This document shows positions 1-6,230 of a stretch of DNA of 8,652 nucleotides, in pieces. The position numbers and the translations under genes were made by a program. The notes beneath the pieces were generated by a model. The model saw nothing but the letters and a program-made list of their open reading frames with translations. It searched no databases and was not told the DNA's origin. Within the stretch, counting starts at the first letter, position 1; each line of letters begins with the position of its first letter. The stretch is from an uncultured delta proteobacterium (lineage in GTDB: Bacteria > Desulfobacterota > WTBG01 > CAIYCZ01): contig CAIYCZ010000413.1 of the NCBI GenBank assembly GCA_903924805.1, positions 1-8,652 of the forward strand, written 5' to 3'.

Positions 1-1650
1 ACCAAATTCGCGCTCCGAGGGCTCACCATCATTATCAATGAATAGCCCGGTAAACCGGTTGGTCACCGAATAGGTTATGTTGTGACGTTTATAGAAACGG
101 TCCGGCAGATCAAACCTGGGGAAATCATCCTGCTGAAAATCCGGCGCATATTCATACTCAAGACGCGGCTCTATGGTATGTTTGAGCTTCTGCACCAGGG
201 GTTTGTCTATATTAAAGATTCTCAGGAATGTTACAAACAGTTCAGCATGCACGTCAGGGAAAATGCCGTTTTTGTCATAGCCATTATTCTCGTTAAGGCC
301 GAAGTAAGACATCCCCCGCAGCCCAATCTCCGGGTTAAAGGTGAGCCAGCCGTCTTTATTCATAGGCAGGGATATCTTTGGAAAAACATCAAGGCGGTTT
401 CCCTTTACGCCCTGCTCCCTCCAGAAATAATCATAGGATGAATTCCACTGGTAATAGAGCGGCGTGTTCCAGAGCGGCTGAGTGATGCTTGAGAAGTCCA
501 CCTGGGGAGCCCGCTGCAGCGTCTTTTCATTTCTTTGAACGAGGTCTTTATAAACATCAAAATTAACCAGCAGATTGTAAAAATCCCAGTTCTTGTTGGC
601 AAATAAAAATGACTCATCCTTTTCCAGCGCCTTCAGCCGCGAGCCCCTGTTCCATGCATATCTGGTGCGTTTTGCCTCTTCACTATAGTCATTGTAAAAT
701 TCCCGGTCCGTAATATATGACCCAAACCCCTTGAAATAGAAATCAGGAGAAAAGTAATGCTGGCCTTCGAAATGCACCATCCCACGGGCAGGGCTTCTGT
801 CCAATTTGTTGCTGTATGCATTATTGAAATAATAACCATCTTCATACGCATAATAGCTGTACAATCGTCCCCAGGTATCCTTGCTCTTAACAAAACGGTA
901 CTCTATACCTTCACCCGTACCCTTCTTTGATGCTGTATCAAGGTAAAATGTTGCATCGGTGTTTGGCGTAATAGTCCAGAAATATGAATTATTAAATTCA
1001 AAACCCTTCCTTTGTGAGGTTCCAATCTCAGGGAACAGGAAGCCTGACTGCCTCTCTGTCTTGACCGGCAGCAGTAAGTACGGGAAATACATAACCGGCA
1101 CACCTTTTACGCGAAATGTGCTGCCCTGAACCTTTGCATATCCTTCCTGGGTGACATCAATTTTTTTAGCATCAATTCTCCATATCGGATTGTCCCCGTC
1201 ACAGGTGGTGATGATACCTTTTTCGACCTGGTACGTATCGTGGCCGAGGCTTTTGATCTGTTTTCCGCTGATGTGAAAATTTTCTTTTTTTATGAACACC
1301 TTTGCGTTTTCTACCTGGCCGCGCCGATCCTCAAGGTTCATCTTTAACTCTTCACAGGCCAAAATATCTCCTCCTTCATCGATACGTACTTTTCCTCTGG
1401 CGTAGGCATCCTTTGTTAGCAAATTAACCTTCAGATAGTCGGATGTAACAATGCGATCACCCTGGCGCATCTCAACATTCCCTCTGGCTACCATAAAATT
1501 ATTATTCGGGTCATAGCTGATGCGCACAGCCTTTACCTGAACCTGATCTTCATCAGGCTCGCCCGGCTGAGTAACAGGCTGCGTGGCTGCATGCGCCTGA
1601 AGCGAAAAACAAACGATTATAAGGAGTATATACACTATGTTTTTTCGCAT
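1..1650 (-). CDS. lptD: LPS-assembly protein LptD (outer-membrane LPS translocon), N-terminal 550 residues, 3' end outside window
   Basis: LptD, with the lipoprotein LptE, inserts lipopolysaccharide into the outer leaflet of the outer membrane. Reading from ATG at 1650-1648 gives exactly 550 codons to the window edge with no stop. Residues 1-21 are a signal peptide: basic MRKN, a hydrophobic stretch, and an AHA site before Ala22. About 37-165 is the OstA/LptA-like periplasmic domain (VARGNVEMRQGDR near 54-66, ITTCDGDNPIWRI near 147-159). The barrel domain starts near 185 with PVMYFPYLLLPVK, then SGFLFPEIGTS and YFWTITPNTDAT. A second conserved block, HTIEPRLEYEY then FPRFDLPDRFY and TNR, lies near 491-532. 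These patterns are characteristic of LptD. Members usually have 750-850 residues, so roughly a third is missing at the left edge. Mature-part cysteines seen are only C99 and C150, with none near the mature N-terminus. The Shine-Dalgarno is weak (AGAGA, 1657-1661). Short minus-strand ORFs within 405-1103 are other-frame artefacts. Confidence 0.93.
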   Translation of the reverse strand, partial: MRKNIVYILLIIVCFSLQAHAATQPVTQPGEPDEDQVQVKAVRISYDPNNNFMVARGNVEMRQGDRIVTSDYLKVNLLTKDAYARGKVRIDEGGDILACEELKMNLEDRRGQVENAKVFIKKENFHISGKQIKSLGHDTYQVEKGIITTCDGDNPIWRIDAKKIDVTQEGYAKVQGSTFRVKGVPVMYFPYLLLPVKTERQSGFLFPEIGTSQRKGFEFNNSYFWTITPNTDATFYLDTASKKGTGEGIEYRFVKSKDTWGRLYSYYAYEDGYYFNNAYSNKLDRSPARGMVHFEGQHYFSPDFYFKGFGSYITDREFYNDYSEEAKRTRYAWNRGSRLKALEKDESFLFANKNWDFYNLLVNFDVYKDLVQRNEKTLQRAPQVDFSSITQPLWNTPLYYQWNSSYDYFWREQGVKGNRLDVFPKISLPMNKDGWLTFNPEIGLRGMSYFGLNENNGYDKNGIFPDVHAELFVTFLRIFNIDKPLVQKLKHTIEPRLEYEYAPDFQQDDFPRFDLPDRFYKRHNITYSVTNRFTGLFIDNDGEPSEREFG

Positions 1651-1670
1651 TATATATCTCTAAATAAAAT

Positions 1671-1727
1671 GTACTGCGTATTGAGTAACGAGTACTTAGC
1701 AGTGGATCGAAAACTCAGTACTCAGGA
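1671..1727. repeat. folC-lptD gap: degenerate 7-nt repeat array with inverted second half
   Basis: The 81-bp space between folC and lptD is mostly short-period repeat. On the plus strand, consecutive heptads begin at 1671, 1678, 1685 and 1692 (GTACTGC, GTATTGA, GTAACGA, GTACTTA). After a spacer come heptads of the opposite orientation, CTCAGTA (1714-1720) and CTCAGGA (1721-1727). The halves can pair: GAGTACT at 1690-1696 is the exact complement of AGTACTC at 1717-1723, leaving a 20-nt loop, and 1676-1686 pairs with 1713-1723 at 9 of 11 positions. No promoter or terminator is convincing here. The function is unknown. Confidence 0.7.
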
Positions 1728-1731
1728 CTAA

Positions 1732-3036
1732 TCACAGGGGAATACGGCCGGATGTTATGCTGCCGCCCGGCAGCAGATACTCCCGAGCCTCTCCGACCGT
1801 AAACAGGGAGCCGGTTATACATATCAGGTCGTCTGCGGATGCTGTGGCAAGTGCTCTCTCTACAGCGCGTGCGCTATCTTCTATCCACAGCACCCTCTTT
1901 GAAGGGGAAAATGATACGTGTTTTCCCAGTAGTTCCCTTGTTGCAGCCCGCTCCATTTTAGGTTTACAGAATATAACTGTATGTGCCTCAGGTGTCAAGA
2001 TTTCTATCATCCGGGCAATGTCCTTATCCTGCATAACGCCAATTACCATAAAAAGTCTCTTATAAGAAAAATATTCTTTAAGGCTCTTTCGCAACACCTG
2101 CCATGCTTCAGGATTATGGGCACCATCCAGAAGTACGGTGGGATTCTGCCTCATCACTTCCATTCTCCCGGGCCAGCGTGCCTGTTTAATGCCCTGGTAC
2201 ATATGAGCCGCATGTATAATGTAACCCTTTTCCCGCAGAAGCTCTGCAGCAGCAAGTGCCATAGTTGCATTTCGTATCTGGTGGTCACCGATAAGTCCAG
2301 GGTTAAGCCCTTGCAAGATACCACTAAAGCCCCGGTAATTGAACAGCATGGGACCGGTCTTTGTGCTTTTTATCTCCTTACCAAGCCGGTACATGGGTGA
2401 ACCTGCAGCCCTGCATATCCCTGCAAACAGTTCAATGACAACAGGCTGTGTAACGCCAGTTACAAGGGGGGTGTTTTTCTTTATAATACCTGCTTTTTCT
2501 CCGGCAATCTGTCTGAGCGTATTCCCGAGATACATCTGGTGCTCCAAACTTATTGAGGTGATAATCGACAGCAGAGGTGCTATGATATTGGTTGCATCAA
2601 GTCTTCCCCCCATCCCCACTTCCACGATTACCGGATCGGCCTGCTGCTCTGCAAAATATTTAAATGCCATTGCAGTAATAAACTCAAAAAAAGTAATGGC
2701 ATCCAGCGCAGCTTCTTTGCACATCTGGCGAATTTCTTTCACCAGTTGAACAACCCGCTGTTTCTGAATCTCTGTATCGTTTATTCTTATTCTCTCGGTA
2801 ACGTCTATTAAGTGCGGAGAGGTAAAAAGACCCGCCCGGTAACCGGCTTGCTGTAACATCGATTGCAGAAATAGTGCCGTTGAACCCTTGCCGTTGGTGC
2901 CGGCAATATGGATACACCTGAGCCGTTTATGGGGATTGCCAATCAGGTTAAGAAGTGTTTTAATATTTGAAAGGCCGAGTTTGATACCAAAACGCTGCAG
3001 GCCAAACAGGTAGGCTATTGACTCGAGATAATCCAT
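1732..3036 (-). CDS. folC: Bifunctional folylpolyglutamate synthase / dihydrofolate synthase FolC
   Basis: This cytosolic Mur-ligase-family enzyme adds glutamate to dihydropteroate and/or folates using ATP. At 434 residues it has normal family length. Visible motifs are the P-loop GTNGKGST (46-53), SPHL (73-76), VEVGMGGRLDATN (138-150) with the metal-binding Glu139, GEKAGIIK (179-186), DHQIRNA (251-257), WPGRMEV (288-294) and DGAHNP (304-309). The motif usually written LDHxxxLG reads LEHQMYLG (164-171), a conservative Asp-to-Glu change; the following His is kept. The N-terminus (YLFGLQRFGIKLGL) matches the family, so ATG 3036-3034 is the start, although no Shine-Dalgarno is visible before it. 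It lies 165 bp after trpA, separated by a repeat array, and 81 bp before lptD. Whether both activities are present cannot be told from sequence alone. Confidence 0.95.
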   Translation of the reverse strand: MDYLESIAYLFGLQRFGIKLGLSNIKTLLNLIGNPHKRLRCIHIAGTNGKGSTALFLQSMLQQAGYRAGLFTSPHLIDVTERIRINDTEIQKQRVVQLVKEIRQMCKEAALDAITFFEFITAMAFKYFAEQQADPVIVEVGMGGRLDATNIIAPLLSIITSISLEHQMYLGNTLRQIAGEKAGIIKKNTPLVTGVTQPVVIELFAGICRAAGSPMYRLGKEIKSTKTGPMLFNYRGFSGILQGLNPGLIGDHQIRNATMALAAAELLREKGYIIHAAHMYQGIKQARWPGRMEVMRQNPTVLLDGAHNPEAWQVLRKSLKEYFSYKRLFMVIGVMQDKDIARMIEILTPEAHTVIFCKPKMERAATRELLGKHVSFSPSKRVLWIEDSARAVERALATASADDLICITGSLFTVGEAREYLLPGGSITSGRIPL

Positions 3037-3079
3037 GCAGAATTGTAAAATAAGCTGTCAAGTGTGCTTTAAAAAAAAG

Positions 3080-3197
3080 AAATGTCAAAGCTCAAATGTC
3101 AAATATCAAATGAATGCCAAAAAATTAAATTAAATTAAATTGTAACCTTTTGGCATTTGACATTTTGATTTCAATTGTCATTTGGATTTTGAGCTTT
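3080..3197. repeat. trpA-folC gap: inverted pair of degenerate 7-nt repeat arrays
   Basis: On the plus strand four heptads follow at exact 7-nt spacing: AAATGTC (3080), AAAGCTC (3087), AAATGTC (3094), AAATATC (3101), then AAATGAATGCC. The facing arm, read on the minus strand from 3197, is AAAGCTC, AAAATCC, AAATGAC, AATTGAA, an irregular unit, then AAATGCC (3158-3152). The arms pair imperfectly, with two good blocks: AATGCCAAAA (3114-3123) against TTTTGGCATT (3148-3157), a perfect 10-bp stem, and AAAGCTC (3087-3093) against GAGCTTT (3191-3197). The transcript of the trp-folC region could therefore form a long AU-rich stem here. The structure lacks the GC-rich stem and trailing U-run of an intrinsic terminator on the gene strand. 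Confidence 0.75.
3122..3141. repeat. AAATT microsatellite, four perfect copies
   Basis: AAATT occurs four times in tandem without interruption, at 3122, 3127, 3132 and 3137. It overlaps the end of the 10-bp stem and fills most of the loop of the trpA-folC inverted array. It is probably a slippage product. Confidence 0.8.
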
Positions 3198-3201
3198 AGT
3201 T

Positions 3202-4002
3202 TTACTTTGTAATTGTCGCTTCCTTCAGAGATTTTACAAAACCCCCGACACTCTCCAGAAGGTCAGGCTTCCCCGCATGTTCTTCAACAATTTTAATAAT
3301 CGCGCTTCCCACAATCACCGCATCAACAAATGGCAGCATGGCGCGTATGTGTTCAGGCCTGGATATGCCAAATCCGACACCAATGGGAAGATCCGTGTGG
3401 GATTTTATTGCAGAGACGTTCTTATCTATCATGTCTGCAAGGCTGTCCCGTGCGCCGGTTACACCGGTAACAGACACATAATAGATAAACCCTGACGCCA
3501 TCTGTGCAACCCGTTTTATTCTGTCTTCAGTGCTGGTCGGTGCAAGAAGGAATATGAGGTCGAGGCCGCACGCACTGGCTTCCTGTTTTAAACTCTGCGC
3601 CTCTTCCGGCGGCAGGTCAACAACCAGCAGGCCGTCTACCCCGGCTTCCTGTGCATCAGTGCACAATTTTTTTAATCCATACTGATAAAAGGGATTATAG
3701 TAGCCAAACAGAATGATGGGCGTGTCAATACGCTTCCGCACTTTTCTCACCAGGCTGATGATGTGTTCCATCGAGAACGGGTGTTTCAATGCACGCTCAA
3801 AAGCATGTTGAATGGTAATCCCGTCAGCCATGGGATCGGAAAACGGCACCCCGAGCTCAATGATATCTGCACCCTGGGCTGCCAGGCAGTGAAGAAAATC
3901 CTCTGTGGTCTGCATATCCGGATCGCCGGCGGTGATATATGCAATGAGAGCCTTCTCCCCTTTCGCTTTCAATTTTTTAAATGTGTCGCTTATTCGAGTC
4001 AT
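3202..4002 (-). CDS. trpA: Tryptophan synthase alpha subunit TrpA
   Basis: TrpA cleaves indole-3-glycerol phosphate to indole and glyceraldehyde 3-phosphate; indole is channelled to TrpB in the alpha2-beta2 complex in the cytosol. At 266 residues it is a full-length TIM barrel. The catalytic pair Glu49 (in IELGVPFSDP) and Asp60 (in ADGITIQ) falls at the same numbers as in the Salmonella enzyme. Also present are GYYNP (100-104), DLPPEE (129-134), the flexible-loop motif VTGVTGAR (178-185), and phosphate-binding VGFGIS (209-214) and VGSAI (231-235). ATG 4002-4000 gives the usual N-terminal extension; the ribosome-binding site is weak (GGAT about 5-8 nt upstream). It lies 78 bp after trpB and is last of the trp genes, before folC. 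All expected residues are present, so it should be active. Confidence 0.97.
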   Translation of the reverse strand: MTRISDTFKKLKAKGEKALIAYITAGDPDMQTTEDFLHCLAAQGADIIELGVPFSDPMADGITIQHAFERALKHPFSMEHIISLVRKVRKRIDTPIILFGYYNPFYQYGLKKLCTDAQEAGVDGLLVVDLPPEEAQSLKQEASACGLDLIFLLAPTSTEDRIKRVAQMASGFIYYVSVTGVTGARDSLADMIDKNVSAIKSHTDLPIGVGFGISRPEHIRAMLPFVDAVIVGSAIIKIVEEHAGKPDLLESVGGFVKSLKEATITK

Positions 4003-4021
4003 AAATTATCCATTTGATCTT

Positions 4022-4079
4022 CAGGGTTCAAGTGTTTTTACCCTTGGTTACTTGAATCCTGGACCCCTTGAACCCTTTT
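4022..4079. repeat. trpB-trpA gap: degenerate 8-nt repeat array with inverted copy
   Basis: The 78-bp gap carries plus-strand octads at 4040 (ACCCTTGG), 4048 (TTACTTGA), 4056 (ATCCTGGA), 4064 (CCCCTTGA) and 4072 (ACCCTTTT). An inverted copy, GGGTTCAAG, lies at 4024-4032. It is the perfect complement of CTTGAACCC at 4067-4075, and 4022-4032 also matches the complement of 4051-4061 at 10 of 11 positions, so two alternative hairpins are possible. Seven T residues follow the stem on the plus strand (4076-4082), but no plus-strand gene exists to terminate. Confidence 0.7.
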
Positions 4080-4080
4080 T

Positions 4081-5271
4081 TTAAAGTTTTATCCCCATCC
4101 GCTCTGCAACAATCTGAATATCCTTATCTCCCCTTCCCGATACATTAATAATAATAATAGACCCCTCTTTCATTGCTGGTGCGGTCTTCATAACATAAGC
4201 AACTGCATGGGCGCTTTCAAGCGCGGGTATTATCCCTTCACTGAGCGTCAGCTCCCGGAATGCATCGAGCGCCTCCTGGTCGGTAACAGCAACATAGGTA
4301 GCCCGTCCCGTTTCCTTTAAATAGCTGTGTTCCGGCCCCACTCCCGGATAATCAAGCCCCGGAGCAATTGAGTGGGCAGGAGCTATCTGCCCGTGGTTAT
4401 CCTGCAACAGGTAGCTTTTCGTACCGTGCAGAATTCCCGGGCGGCCCGCAACCAGTGAGGCAGAATGAGGACCTGCGTTAAGCCCGATACCTGCTGCCTC
4501 CACGCCTACTATTTTTACTGATGCATCATTTATAAAAGGATAAAACAGCCCGATGGCATTGCTTCCGCCGCCAACGCAGGCAACCAGCAGGTCAGGAAGA
4601 CGCCCCTCTTTTTCTAAAATCTGCTGGCGTGCCTCCTCGCCGATAATTTTCTGAAAATCCCTGACCATCATGGGGTATGGGTGCGGCCCTGCCACGCTGC
4701 CGATGATGTAAAAAGTGTTTCTGACGTTGGTGATCCAGTCCCGCATCGCTTCATTCATCGCATCCTTAAGGGTATTGGTACCGGAAACAACAGAATTCAC
4801 CTGTGCGCCAAGTAGTTTCATTTTAAAGACATTGACTGACTGGCGCTTGACATCCTCTGCTCCCATGTATATTTCGCATTCCATCCCGAAATGCGCAGCT
4901 ACTGTTGCCGTGGCAACACCATGCTGTCCGGCTCCGGTCTCTGCAATGATCCGTGTTTTACCCATTCTCCTGGCCAGCAGTATCTGCCCCACCGTATTAT
5001 TAATCTTGTGAGCTCCGGTATGGTTCAAATCTTCCCGTTTCAGATAGACTTTTACCTTCCCCGCCTTCTCAGAAAATCTTTTAGCATAATAGAGCGGGCT
5101 CTCTCTGCCCACATATTCCTTCAGATACAGGTTTAATTCGTTCAGAAAGCCAGCATCACACCGGTATTTCTCATAGGCCTTTTCAAGCTCTATCAATGCC
5201 GGCATGAGGGTTTCTGAAACATAGCGTCCCCCATACTCTCCAAAGTGTCCCATACGGTCTGGATTTAACAT
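4081..5271 (-). CDS. trpB: Tryptophan synthase beta subunit TrpB (TrpB1 type)
   Basis: TrpB is the PLP-dependent subunit that condenses indole with L-serine to make tryptophan, partnering with TrpA. From ATG 5271-5269 it is 396 residues, the normal length, beginning MLNPDRMGHFGEYGGRYV as in the family. The PLP lysine is Lys89 in TGAHKINN; ETGAGQHG (111-118) carries the catalytic Glu111; GGGSNAIG (234-241) binds the cofactor phosphate; NVSGRGDKD near 376-384 has the serine that contacts the pyridine nitrogen. The frame is open upstream to a TTG at 5307-5305, but that codon has no Shine-Dalgarno and would add 12 atypical residues. The ATG has AAAGGA at 5282-5287 with a 10-nt spacer. In many genomes trpF lies directly upstream; here there is only repeat DNA. 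Confidence 0.96.
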   Translation of the reverse strand: MLNPDRMGHFGEYGGRYVSETLMPALIELEKAYEKYRCDAGFLNELNLYLKEYVGRESPLYYAKRFSEKAGKVKVYLKREDLNHTGAHKINNTVGQILLARRMGKTRIIAETGAGQHGVATATVAAHFGMECEIYMGAEDVKRQSVNVFKMKLLGAQVNSVVSGTNTLKDAMNEAMRDWITNVRNTFYIIGSVAGPHPYPMMVRDFQKIIGEEARQQILEKEGRLPDLLVACVGGGSNAIGLFYPFINDASVKIVGVEAAGIGLNAGPHSASLVAGRPGILHGTKSYLLQDNHGQIAPAHSIAPGLDYPGVGPEHSYLKETGRATYVAVTDQEALDAFRELTLSEGIIPALESAHAVAYVMKTAPAMKEGSIIIINVSGRGDKDIQIVAERMGIKL

Positions 5272-5281
5272 GGCACGTATA

Positions 5282-5287
5282 TCCTTT
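5282..5287 (-). promoter_or_regulatory. Shine-Dalgarno of trpB (decides the start)
   Basis: AAAGGA on the minus strand ends 10 nt before ATG 5271-5269. It supports this ATG over the upstream in-frame TTG at 5307, which has no purine-rich site in front of it. The spacer is slightly long. Confidence 0.55.
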
Positions 5288-5317
5288 ACCGGTAATAGAA
5301 TTAACAATAGTTGGATT

Positions 5318-5398
5318 AGGTTAAAAGGCTAAGAGGCAAATAGGTTAAAAGAATTTCCTTTTTCACGTTTCACTTTTCACGTTTTACCTTTTTACCTT
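5318..5398. repeat. trpC-trpB gap: 8-nt and 7-nt repeat arrays that include the trpC stop codon
   Basis: The plus strand shows octads at 5318 (AGGTTAAA), 5326 (AGGCTAAG), 5334 (AGGCAAAT) and 5342 (AGGTTAAA). These are followed by heptads TTTCACG (5361), TTTCACT (5368) and TTTCACG (5375), then a perfect tandem pair TTTACCTT (5383-5390 and 5391-5398). The last copy contains the trpC stop codon (5394-5392) and part of its final codons, so the array reaches into the gene. The AGGTTAAA half is roughly complementary to the TTTACCTT half, giving the same inverted layout as the other gaps. The function is unknown. Confidence 0.7.
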
Positions 5399-6180
5399 CC
5401 AATAAGTTCTCTCAACTTCAGCCCCGGGCTCTGCTCCCTCATCAAGGTCTCACCGATGAGAAAGGCATCGACCCCTGCACGCTTGAGCCTCATAATGTCT
5501 TCCCTGCTGGAAATTCCGCTTTCGGTGACTACTGTCTTCCCCTCAGGGATTTCTTTTAGCAGTTCCAGCGTCACCCGTATATCTGTTTGAAATGTATTGA
5601 GGTCCCTGTTGTTAATGCCTATTACCTCTGCACCGGCTTCCAGGGCTGCCACAAGCTGCTCTTGTGTGCGCACTTCAACAAGGTGATATAATGATAGTTT
5701 ATCAGATAGTTGTATAAACTCTCTGAGCTTGTTATTTAACAATATACCGGCAATCAGAAGCACTGCATCAGCCCCGAAAGCACGTGCTTCATAAATCTGG
5801 TAGGGGTCAATGATAAAGTCTTTCCGAAGTACCGGTATGGTAATTCTCTCTTTTATTTCCGCTAAATAGTCTATGCTTCCCAGAAAATATTTTGTTTCGG
5901 TCAATACTGATACTGCTGCTGCACCATTGTTCTGATATTCTTCAGCAATTACAGCCGGGATAAAATCTTTACAGATAATCCCCTTTGATGGAGAAGCCTT
6001 TTTTACCTCGGCAATAATTCTTATCCGGTCTGTCGTCCCCCCTTTCAATGCTGCAGCAAAATTTCTGACGTCAGGCGATACTTTTATGAGACGCTCAAGC
6101 TCAGGTAGTGAATTCCTGCGCTTAACCTCTTTAAGCTCCTCCTTTTTAGCCTCAACAATTTTATCTAAAATGGTACCCAT
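5392..6180 (-). CDS. trpC: Indole-3-glycerol-phosphate synthase TrpC (monofunctional)
   Basis: TrpC closes the ring of 1-(o-carboxyphenylamino)-1-deoxyribulose 5-phosphate, with loss of CO2 and water, to give indole-3-glycerol phosphate, the TrpA substrate. It is a 262-residue TIM barrel, so it is not the TrpC-TrpF fusion of enterobacteria. Catalytic positions are visible: Glu58 and Lys60 in AEVKKASPSKG (57-67), Lys120 in PVLRKDFI (116-123), Glu169 in HLVEVR (166-171), Asn190 in GINNRDL (188-194), and the phosphate-binding ESGIS (219-223) and LIGETLM near the C-terminus. A TGA stop in frame lies directly before ATG 6180-6178, so no earlier start is possible. The nearby AGGTGA abuts the ATG, closer than a usual Shine-Dalgarno. 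It is isolated by repeat-filled gaps of 175 bp (from trpD) and 120 bp (to trpB). Confidence 0.96.
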   Translation of the reverse strand: MGTILDKIVEAKKEELKEVKRRNSLPELERLIKVSPDVRNFAAALKGGTTDRIRIIAEVKKASPSKGIICKDFIPAVIAEEYQNNGAAAVSVLTETKYFLGSIDYLAEIKERITIPVLRKDFIIDPYQIYEARAFGADAVLLIAGILLNNKLREFIQLSDKLSLYHLVEVRTQEQLVAALEAGAEVIGINNRDLNTFQTDIRVTLELLKEIPEGKTVVTESGISSREDIMRLKRAGVDAFLIGETLMREQSPGLKLRELIGR

Positions 6181-6230
6181 TCACCTATTCACCAGCAATC
6201 TTATCGTGGTTTTGTAAAATCATTTTTATT

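Noticed and set aside
405..1103. Three short minus-strand ORFs (405-617, 633-893, 903-1103) that could be read as small genes
   Set aside because: They lie in other frames within the lptD coding sequence, whose own frame is open for 550 codons and matches LptD motifs.
3064..3163. TTGACA-like words on the minus strand in the trpA-folC gap as -35 promoter boxes for folC
   Set aside because: They recur because the heptad repeat contains TTTGACATTT; no suitable -10 box lies at proper spacing.
3080..3197. CRISPR array
   Set aside because: Repeat units are 7 nt, degenerate and without spacers; nothing resembles CRISPR repeats or cas genes.
4024..4082. Rho-independent terminator after trpB
   Set aside because: The T-run follows the stem only on the plus strand; on the gene strand there is none, the loop is 34 nt, and trpA follows directly.
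5272..5307. TTG at 5307 as the trpB start
   Set aside because: It has no Shine-Dalgarno, adds 12 residues unlike the family, and the ATG at 5271 has AAAGGA upstream and a typical TrpB N-terminus.
5392..5420. Frameshifted or degraded trpF fused to the trpC end
   Set aside because: TrpC ends at the normal family length and the following 120 bp is short-period repeat with no TrpF-like coding in any frame.
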